Source of the DNA: JBDTMT01 sp033764095
GTDB lineage: Bacteria; Desulfobacterota; Binatia; HRBIN30; CADEER01
DNA length: 6,609 nt
Assembly: GCA_033764095.1 (NCBI GenBank)
Contig: JANRJF010000437.1
Span: 1 to 6,609, forward strand
Reading direction: 5' to 3'
Shown here: positions 1-6,609 of the stretch, in pieces
Numbering within the stretch: the first letter of the stretch is position 1
Layout: each line of letters starts with the position of its first letter
The notes under the pieces: model-generated
Told to the model about the DNA's origin: nothing
Database searches by the model: none
What the model saw: the letters and a program-made list of their open reading frames with translations, nothing else
Position numbers and translations under genes: made by a program

Positions 1-510
1 TCGCGCACCTTCATGATCGGCGAGGTGTCGCCGATCGCCCGCCGCCTGGTCGAGGACACCTATCGGGCGTTGTGGAAGGGCATCTCGGCGGTGCGCCCGG
101 GCAACACGACGGGTGACATCGGCCACGCCATCCAGAGCTTCGTCGAGCCGCGCGGCTACTCGGTGGTGCGGCAGTTCTCCGGCCACGGCATCGGCCGCGT
201 GTTCCACACCGCGCCGGCGATCCTGCACTACGGCCGCCCGGGCACCGGCGAGCGGCTGGTTCCCGGCATGACCTTCACCATCGAGCCGATGATCAACCTC
301 GGCGACTGGCGCTGTCAGGTGCTGCGCGACGGCTGGACGGCGGTGACGGTGGACGGCTCGCTGTCCGCCCAGTTCGAGCACACGGTGATGGTCACCGAGA
401 GCGGCGTCGAGGTGTTCACGCTCGGCAGCGGCGAAGCGCTGCAGTTGGAGACGCCGCGCCCGCAGCAGCCGGCGCCCGATACGCTGCTGCGCGCCGGCGG
501 CCTGTTCTGA
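1..510 (+). CDS. map: Type I methionine aminopeptidase, C-terminal part (5' end outside window)
   Basis: This cytosolic metalloprotease removes the initiator methionine from new proteins. The reading frame is already open at base 1, so the ATG at 13 is an internal methionine, not a start. Conserved landmarks of the family follow in order. SGHGIGRVFH carries the catalytic-site histidines (first His codon at 184). TIEPM contains a metal-ligand Glu (codon at 283). AQFEHT contains the last ligand Glu (codon at 376). The two metal-binding aspartates and the first histidine of the family would lie upstream of the window. The C-terminus extends about 30 residues past the usual end near the EVFTL segment, as a Pro/Gln/Gly-containing tail of no known role. 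The gene converges on the 99-residue minus-strand gene, with 24 bases between stops. The family assignment is firm; tail function is unknown. Confidence 0.96.
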   Translation, partial: SRTFMIGEVSPIARRLVEDTYRALWKGISAVRPGNTTGDIGHAIQSFVEPRGYSVVRQFSGHGIGRVFHTAPAILHYGRPGTGERLVPGMTFTIEPMINLGDWRCQVLRDGWTAVTVDGSLSAQFEHTVMVTESGVEVFTLGSGEALQLETPRPQQPAPDTLLRAGGLF

Positions 511-522
511 GCCGGCGCCGGC
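491..522. terminator. GC-rich inverted repeat between convergent genes, possible terminator
   Basis: GCGCCGGC at 491-498 is the reverse complement of GCCGGCGC at 511-518. This gives an 8-bp stem around a 12-base loop that contains the aminopeptidase stop codon. The downstream half also lies inside a perfect 12-bp palindrome at 511-522. It sits between two convergent genes, where a two-way terminator would be expected. No T-tract follows on either strand, and such repeats arise easily in very GC-rich DNA, so this is tentative. Confidence 0.25.
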
Positions 523-534
523 GCCGCGTGGCGG

Positions 535-834
535 TTACCAGCAGAGCAGGGGACGCCCGGCCGCGGTCGGGGCGCAGTCCGGTGCCAGCCTGAGGCCCTC
601 CCGCGGCGGGCCGATGTCGAGCCCCGCCTGGGTCAGGTCCATCTCCGGTTCGTCGTCGTCTGCCATGACGATGGCGACGATGACGATCACCGCCACCACG
701 CCGGTCACCGCCGCGGGGATGATGTACTCCAGGTTGTCGCTGGCCGCGGCGCGGCGCGGCACACCGACCAGCGCGGCGAGCACCAGCACCGCCGCCAACA
801 CGCCCCTCAGCACCCTGCTGTGCACCATCCGCAT
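535..834 (-). CDS. Small exported or membrane protein of unknown function, 99 residues
   Basis: I do not recognise a named family. The protein starts with a signal-like segment: Arg residues at 2, 7 and 10, a hydrophobic core at about 11-25, and an RRAAAS stretch at 27-32 that offers an Ala-x-Ala cleavage site. A second strongly hydrophobic helix covers 38-57. An acidic patch (DDDEPE, 59-64) follows, then a tail of about 35 residues with two cysteines (87 and 98) ending in Cys-Trp. If the signal is cleaved, the protein is a single-span membrane protein; if not, a two-helix hairpin. The ATG at 834 is preceded by GGGAGG, and a second in-frame ATG at 828 is spaced better from it, so the true start could be two codons later. 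The frame also stays open far upstream, but that extension is antisense to the kinase gene and reads as low-complexity Arg/Gln/Ala sequence, so I exclude it. It is convergent with the aminopeptidase and divergent from the kinase. Confidence 0.75.
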   Translation of the reverse strand: MRMVHSRVLRGVLAAVLVLAALVGVPRRAAASDNLEYIIPAAVTGVVAVIVIVAIVMADDDEPEMDLTQAGLDIGPPREGLRLAPDCAPTAAGRPLLCW

Positions 835-837
835 CGT

Positions 838-843
838 CCTCCC
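838..843 (-). promoter_or_regulatory. Strong Shine-Dalgarno site for the 99-residue protein
   Basis: Read on the minus strand, GGGAGG lies three bases before the ATG at 834 and nine bases before the ATG at 828. It is the strongest ribosome-binding site in the window. It supports the short gene as real and rejects the much longer upstream reading of the same frame. The spacing slightly favours the second ATG. Confidence 0.7.
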
Positions 844-935
844 GTCCGCGTCGGCTGAGTAGCAAGTCGCGACCGGCGCGTCGACCGTCGAATGTGGCGG
901 GCGCGTATTTGTGGCTTCATCGAGCCGCGGTTCGC

Positions 936-948
936 CGCTATCGTAGCG
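936..948. repeat. Short inverted repeat just upstream of the kinase gene
   Basis: CGCTA, a TCG centre and TAGCG form a 13-base dyad that ends 12 bases before the chosen kinase start at 961. It could be a small operator or a leader hairpin next to the ribosome-binding site. At this length it could also be chance. No convincing sigma-70 promoter was found between the divergent genes in 835-960. Confidence 0.2.
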
Positions 949-960
949 AGGCGGGGCGCC

Positions 961-3216
<2,256 letters not shown>

Positions 3217-3217
3217 G

Positions 3218-5143
3218 ATGCGTGGCGTTTCACCTGGCCTGCGACTGGCGCTGGCGCTGTGGCTCGTCGCCGCGCCGTTGGCGGCCCAGCCGACGGTCAA
3301 CGACCTGACGCTGACCGTCGACACGGTGGTCGCCAGCGGACTCGACACGCCGACCGCAATGGCGTTCCTCGGCCTCAACGACCTGCTGGTGCTGGAGAAG
3401 AACACCGGCCGCGTGCGGCGCGTGCTGAACGGCGTGCCGCAGCCGACGCCGGCGCTCGACGTCGCGGTCAACACCGACAGCGAACGCGGCCTGCTCGGCA
3501 TCGCCATCACCACCGAGACGCCGCCCGGCGTCTTCCTCTACTACAGCGAGGCGAGCGGCGACCCGGACGGCGACGGCAGCCCCGACGGCGGCACGGCGCT
3601 CGGCAACCGCGTCTATCGCTACACCTGGAACGCCGCGACGCAGCGCCTGGAGAATCGGCAGCTGGTTCTCGATCTGCCGATCGCCAACGGCCCCAACCAC
3701 GACGGCGGCGTGCTGCGCCTCGGTCCAACGCCGACGCCGGGGCCGCAGCCGCCGGTCGGCGACGGCAGCCTGCTGTACGTCGTCATCGGCGACCTCAACC
3801 GCGGCGGCCAGCTGCAGAACAATCCGAGTGGCGCGGCACCCGATGACAGCGGCGCCATTCTGCGCGTGCGACAGGACGGCACGGCGGCGCCAGGCAATCC
3901 CTTCACGCCCTATTGCAGTGTCAGCACCGCGCAGAGCTGTCCGGCCGGTAGCGGCTGTCCCGGCGGGCAGACCTGCCGTACCGGTGTCGCGCGGCTCTAC
4001 GCCTACGGCGTGCGCAACAGCTTCGGCCTGGCGCTCGATCCGGTCAGCGGCGCGCTGTGGGACACCGAGAACGGCCCCGGCAGCTACGACGAGATCAACT
4101 ACGTGACGCCCGGCTTCAACAGCGGGTGGACGCCGCTCATGGGCCCCGACAGCCGCGATCCGGAGGGCGTCGGCAACCTGTTCACCATGCCCGGCGGCGG
4201 CAGCGCCTACAGCGATCCCGAGTTCTCCTGGCTGACGCCGGTCGCGGTGACCGGCATCGTCTTTCCGACCGGCGGTGCGCTCGGCCCGGCCTACGATCAG
4301 GTGGCGCTGGTCGGCGACTTCAACACCGGGCAGGTCTACCGCTTCCCGCTCAACCAGGCGCGCACCGGCTTCGACCTCGCCGACGTCGGCGGACTGGAGG
4401 ATCTGGTCGCCGACAGCACCGCCGAGCGCAATCTGTTGCGCCTCGGCCAGAACTTCGGCGGCATCAGCGCGCTCGAGCGCGGTCCGGACGGGAACATCTA
4501 CGTGCTGTCGATCAACGGCGGCGCCCTCTATCGCATCCGCGCGCTCAACCAGCCGTCGCCGACGCCGACCGCCACCGCCACGCCGACACCGTTCGCGGTC
4601 GGCGGCTCGCTGCAATACTACGGCGGTACCGGTGTTCCGGCGGCGACCGTGGTGGCGAGCAACGGCGGCACGACGGTCTCGGTCGGTACCGCGAGCAACG
4701 GCGCCTATCTCGCCGCGCCGCTGCCGATGGGCAACTGGACGCTGGTTCCGCGCAAGACCGGCGGCGGCAATCTCGGGGTGGCGACGCTCGACGCGACCTG
4801 GATCCTGCAGCACATCGCCCAACTGCGGCCGTTCTCGCCGGCGCAGACGAAGGCCTGCGACGTCACCGGCGACGGCACCTGCAGCACGCTCGACGCCTCG
4901 TACATCCTGCAGTACGTCGCGACGGTGATCGCGCGCTTTCCGGCCGCGACGCGCTGCGATTCCGACTGGCTGTTCCTGCCGCTGCCCATGCCGGCGCCGA
5001 ACCAGTCGTCGTCGCCGCCGGTGCTGACCAGCAACAGTTGCCAGATGGGCTACATCACCTTTGCGCCCTTGGTGGACAGCGCCGGTGCGCAGAACTTCAC
5101 CGCTGTGCTGCTCGGCGACGTGACCGGCAACTGGCAGCCGTAG
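3218..5143 (+). CDS. Secreted glucose/sorbosone dehydrogenase-like beta-propeller with dockerin-like tail, 641 residues
   Basis: This is probably an extracytoplasmic quinoprotein-type sugar or aldose dehydrogenase; substrate and PQQ use are inferred from the family. The ATG at 3218 follows the kinase stop by one base and opens a classic signal peptide (1-23, ending PLAA before Q24). The propeller covers about 37-442. It has the family landmarks ERGLLGIA (89-96), PNHDGG with the likely catalytic His161, YGVRNSFGLALDP with Arg266-Asn267, DEINYVTPGFNSGW (291-304) and a final GPDGNIYVLS blade (422-431). An insert at 233-253 holds four cysteines. A Pro/Thr linker (446-458) leads to a small beta-domain (about 460-512) like carboxypeptidase regulatory domains. 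The tail is dockerin-like and has a full 12-residue calcium loop (548-559), a degenerate first copy and a closing GDVTGNW. All eight cysteines lie in the insert or the tail, consistent with disulfides outside the cytoplasm. Only the exact activity and the tail's partner are uncertain. Confidence 0.88.
   Translation: MRGVSPGLRLALALWLVAAPLAAQPTVNDLTLTVDTVVASGLDTPTAMAFLGLNDLLVLEKNTGRVRRVLNGVPQPTPALDVAVNTDSERGLLGIAITTETPPGVFLYYSEASGDPDGDGSPDGGTALGNRVYRYTWNAATQRLENRQLVLDLPIANGPNHDGGVLRLGPTPTPGPQPPVGDGSLLYVVIGDLNRGGQLQNNPSGAAPDDSGAILRVRQDGTAAPGNPFTPYCSVSTAQSCPAGSGCPGGQTCRTGVARLYAYGVRNSFGLALDPVSGALWDTENGPGSYDEINYVTPGFNSGWTPLMGPDSRDPEGVGNLFTMPGGGSAYSDPEFSWLTPVAVTGIVFPTGGALGPAYDQVALVGDFNTGQVYRFPLNQARTGFDLADVGGLEDLVADSTAERNLLRLGQNFGGISALERGPDGNIYVLSINGGALYRIRALNQPSPTPTATATPTPFAVGGSLQYYGGTGVPAATVVASNGGTTVSVGTASNGAYLAAPLPMGNWTLVPRKTGGGNLGVATLDATWILQHIAQLRPFSPAQTKACDVTGDGTCSTLDASYILQYVATVIARFPAATRCDSDWLFLPLPMPAPNQSSSPPVLTSNSCQMGYITFAPLVDSAGAQNFTAVLLGDVTGNWQP
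4784..4921 (+). repeat. Dockerin-like duplicated segment inside the dehydrogenase gene
   Basis: Two copies of a helix-forming unit occur: TLDATWILQHIA (codons 4784-4819) and TLDASYILQYVA (codons 4886-4921), identical at 8 of 12 residues. The second is preceded by a dockerin-type calcium loop at 4859-4894 with Asp, Thr, Asp, Thr and Asp at loop positions 1, 3, 5, 7 and 12. The first copy keeps only the position-12 Asp; its preceding GGGNLG stretch lacks the other acidic ligands. In classical type I dockerins both loops bind calcium, so this is a half-degenerate version. Confidence 0.65.
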
Positions 5144-5153
5144 CGGATCGCGT

Positions 5154-5196
5154 CGCCACAACGACACGACGGTCGCCGTTGTGTTCCGTTGTGGCG
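5154..5196. terminator. Long bulged hairpin between convergent genes, probable terminator
   Basis: CGCCACAACG at 5154-5163 pairs with CGTTGTGGCG at 5187-5196. After a two-base bulge (5185-5186), pairing continues from 5164-5172 with 5176-5184, including one G-T pair, and leaves a three-base loop TCG. The result is about 19 paired positions, starting ten bases after the dehydrogenase stop codon. No T-run follows on either strand, so it is not a textbook intrinsic terminator. The position between converging genes fits a two-way terminator or a 3'-end protecting structure. Confidence 0.65.
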
Positions 5197-5257
5197 TGGC
5201 GTCGCGGTGGTGAATGGGAACACCACGGCGCGAGACAGCGGCGCGCCGCCGCCGCGA

Positions 5258-5629
5258 TCAGCCGACTTCGCGGTGGGTGACGCGGTGGGCGCGACGCACG
5301 TTCGGGCGGGTGCGGCCGATGGCGCGTGCCGGCGAGACGCGCGCCTCGCGCAGGCGCTCGAGGGCGCGGCGCACGGCGGTCGGTTCGAGCCCGAGGGTCT
5401 CGCAGATGACGACGAAACAGAATGGTGAGCGGGCGCGGCTGCTGTTCACCCAGTACTCGGCTTCGAGCCGCACTTCGCGCACCGGGCTCAGGTAGCTGCG
5501 GATGCCGTCCTCCAGCACCGCCAGCAGCAGGCCCTTGGTGCCGCTGAAGTTCGACGTCCGCGGTTCCGCTCCGCCCAGCATGCCGATGATCTCGCTGGGT
5601 ATCTCGCCCCCGATTCCGTATTCGCGCAT
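5258..5629 (-). CDS. Small helix-turn-helix-like protein of unknown function, 123 residues
   Basis: I do not recognise a named family. It resembles in style small uncharacterised proteins seen in deltaproteobacterial-type genomes, which is recollection rather than a search. A short N-terminal segment is followed by a helix at about 31-48 (GLLLAVLEDGIRSYL). A second, charged helix follows at about 50-64. Then comes FCFVVICETLGLEPTAVRRA (70-89), in which a helix, a GLEP turn and a second amphipathic helix look like a helix-turn-helix. The C-terminus (97-123) is rich in Arg and His and could contact nucleic acid. The ATG at 5629 is preceded by GAGGGG, a good ribosome-binding site. The frame stays open upstream, but those residues are antisense to the lipoprotein gene or intergenic and are not counted. 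It is convergent with the dehydrogenase and divergent from the lipoprotein. A transcription-regulator role is inferred. Confidence 0.75.
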   Translation of the reverse strand: MREYGIGGEIPSEIIGMLGGAEPRTSNFSGTKGLLLAVLEDGIRSYLSPVREVRLEAEYWVNSSRARSPFCFVVICETLGLEPTAVRRALERLREARVSPARAIGRTRPNVRRAHRVTHREVG

Positions 5630-5657
5630 CGCCCCTCGTAGCTCGAAAGAGACGCGC

Positions 5658-5686
5658 ACAGACCACGACTGCGGCGGGCTTGTCAA
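5658..5686 (-). promoter_or_regulatory. Candidate promoter of the 123-residue protein
   Basis: On the minus strand a perfect TTGACA -35 hexamer lies at 5686-5681, 51 bases before the start codon. At the standard 17-base spacing the -10 position reads GTCTGT, a poor match to TATAAT. The -35 and its distance are attractive; the missing -10 keeps this weak. Confidence 0.25.
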
Positions 5687-5699
5687 CGATTTCGCCTTG

Positions 5700-5716
5700 C
5701 GCAGCAAAGCGCTGCG
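5700..5716. repeat. Inverted repeat in the divergent intergenic region (first)
   Basis: CGCAGC, a five-base centre AAAGC and GCTGCG form a 6-bp-arm dyad. It lies 14 bases upstream of the candidate -35 of the minus-strand gene and eight bases from the second dyad. It could be an operator half of a paired site or a chance hairpin. Confidence 0.3.
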
Positions 5717-5723
5717 GGATCCG

Positions 5724-5739
5724 AACCTGCTTGCAGGTT
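5724..5739. repeat. Inverted repeat in the divergent intergenic region (second), possible operator
   Basis: AACCTGC, a two-base centre TT and GCAGGTT form a perfect 7-bp-arm dyad of 16 bases. Such a length and symmetry are typical of operators bound by dimeric regulators. It sits 50 bases before the lipoprotein start and abuts the candidate -35 of that gene. No binding protein is known from the sequence; the neighbouring helix-turn-helix-like protein is a candidate. Confidence 0.45.
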
Positions 5740-5768
5740 TGAAGCTGCACCCGCATCGCTGCCATGAT
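5739..5768 (+). promoter_or_regulatory. Weak candidate promoter of the lipoprotein gene
   Basis: TTGAAG at 5739-5744 and CATGAT at 5763-5768 are separated by 18 bases, each matching the sigma-70 consensus at four of six positions. Transcription would begin near 5775, leaving a short leader before the ATG at 5789. The matches are modest and could be chance. Confidence 0.18.
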
Positions 5769-5788
5769 GCCGCGCCGGAACGGCGAGC

Positions 5789-6609
5789 ATGAGCGAGCGC
5801 AGGATCGGGGCGGGAGTCGTGGCGTGGCTGGCCGCGGCATGGCTGACGGCGTGCACCGGCGGCGACGCCGCGCCGCGACATTCGGGTCCGGCGCGTCTCG
5901 CGATCGCACCGCTGCCGGCGTCGTCGCAGCCCGACGACGCACTCGACGGGTTGCGCGCCGGCGTCGCCGCGGCGGGGCTGCGCGAAGGGCAGGACTACGT
6001 GTGGGTCGACCCGAGCCGCGACACGCCACCGGATGTGTGGCTGGCCGCGTCGCCGACCGCGCTGAGCGCCGCGTTGCGCGCCTCCGGCGGCGCCTCGGTG
6101 GTCTTTACCGACGTCGCCGCGCCGGGCGCCGCCGGCGCTCGCGCGCCGACGCTGCTGCGTCGGTGGGCGCCGTGGCTGTTGCGCGAGCCCGGCACGCCGG
6201 TGACCGGCGTATCGGCGACGACGGATTTCCGCGCCCTGCTCGGCGCCGCTGCCCCACTGCTCGGCACACGCCCCGCCGGCGTGGTGTTCGTGCCGGGTGA
6301 CGCCGATTCGTCGGCCTGGCAGGAGCGCCTGCAAGTCGCGTCCGATCCGGCCGGGCGCGCGCTGCTCAGCGAGCCGTTCAGCGATGCGAGCGCCGCGGCC
6401 GCCGCCGTCGGTCGTCTCTGCGAGCGCGGCGCCGGCGGGCTGGTGCTGCTCGGCGACCGCGCCAGCGACGCGGCGCTGCCGGCACTGTTCGCCGCGGCGC
6501 AGGCGTGCGGCATGCCGGTCTTCGGCACGCGTCGCGCGCACGCCGACGCCGGCGCGGTGGTGACGCTGGCGCGTGACGTGCGCGGCGCCGGCCACGCCGC
6601 CGGGCTGCG
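5789..6609 (+). CDS. ABC-type substrate-binding lipoprotein, N-terminal part (3' end outside window)
   Basis: The frame is open from the ATG at 5789 to the window edge, giving 273 residues without a stop. The N-terminus is a lipoprotein signal: Arg4-Arg5, a hydrophobic core at about 7-20, and the lipobox LTAC with Cys22 as the lipidation site. The mature part resembles periplasmic binding proteins of the ABC_sub_bind type (PF04392). RLAIAPLP is followed by a DALDGLRAGVAAAGLREGQDY segment split here as 50-58 and 59-70. Next come SVVFTDVAAPGAAG (103-116), TPVTGVSA (136-143) and late MPVFGTRRAHADAGAVVTLA (242-261). These proteins usually run a little over 300 residues, so most of the gene is here. 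It would capture a small ligand for an importer; permease and ATPase genes would be expected downstream but are not visible. Upstream GGAA and GGCGAG sequences are a weak ribosome-binding site. The ligand is unknown. Confidence 0.82.
   Translation, partial: MSERRIGAGVVAWLAAAWLTACTGGDAAPRHSGPARLAIAPLPASSQPDDALDGLRAGVAAAGLREGQDYVWVDPSRDTPPDVWLAASPTALSAALRASGGASVVFTDVAAPGAAGARAPTLLRRWAPWLLREPGTPVTGVSATTDFRALLGAAAPLLGTRPAGVVFVPGDADSSAWQERLQVASDPAGRALLSEPFSDASAAAAAVGRLCERGAGGLVLLGDRASDAALPALFAAAQACGMPVFGTRRAHADAGAVVTLARDVRGAGHAAGL

Noticed and set aside
3230..5167. Minus-strand open frame of 645 codons opposite the dehydrogenase
   Set aside because: It is a mirror of the GC-rich codon bias of the plus gene. 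The product is Arg/Ala/Val/Gly-rich with no recognisable motif, and no ribosome-binding site stands out.
4057..5280. Plus-strand frame of 407 codons over the end of the dehydrogenase
   Set aside because: It is a frame-shifted shadow rich in Arg and Gln, while the dehydrogenase frame continues with conserved propeller and dockerin-like motifs.
5764..6300. Plus-strand 178-codon frame beginning with ATGATG at 5764
   Set aside because: It is in a different frame from the lipobox-bearing lipoprotein, is Arg-rich throughout, and ends within the binding-protein domain.
5630..6595. Upstream part of the 445-codon minus frame that contains the 123-residue protein
   Set aside because: It is antisense to the lipoprotein gene and low-complexity. 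The ATG at 5629 with GAGGGG before it is the natural start.

Overview
The window is very GC-rich bacterial DNA with strong third-position G/C bias. This opens long but meaningless frames on both strands, and most of them are shadows. Gene content fits a soil or sediment bacterium of the broad deltaproteobacterial type. The Thr-Pro linker and dockerin-like tail of the secreted dehydrogenase, and the style of the two small proteins, remind me of Candidatus Binatota (Desulfobacterota_B). That placement is an impression, not a demonstration.

Layout. (1) 1-510, plus: the C-terminal half of a type I methionine aminopeptidase cut by the window edge. (2) 535-834, minus: a 99-residue exported or membrane protein of unknown function, convergent with the aminopeptidase and divergent from the next operon. 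(3) 961-3216 and 3218-5143, plus: a six-helix membrane PAS-GAF histidine kinase, followed after one base by a secreted glucose/sorbosone dehydrogenase-type beta-propeller with a Pro/Thr linker, a small beta-domain and a dockerin-like tail. The spacing makes a translationally coupled two-gene operon very likely. (4) 5154-5196: a long bulged hairpin between the convergent genes, probably a terminator. (5) 5258-5629, minus: a 123-residue small protein with a helix-turn-helix-like segment and a basic tail. (6) 5630-5788: a divergent intergenic region with two inverted repeats and candidate -35 elements. (7) 5789-6609, plus: the start of a lipoprotein resembling ABC-transporter substrate-binding proteins of the ABC_sub_bind type, open at the right edge.

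Functionally, the kinase and the dehydrogenase could link envelope sensing to extracytoplasmic sugar or aldose oxidation, but no response regulator lies in the window. The small helix-turn-helix-like protein is placed where it could control itself and the divergent lipoprotein gene. I see no CRISPR array, tRNA, rRNA, insertion sequence or phage gene. No gene-free stretch reaches 300 bases; the longest is 5630-5788.
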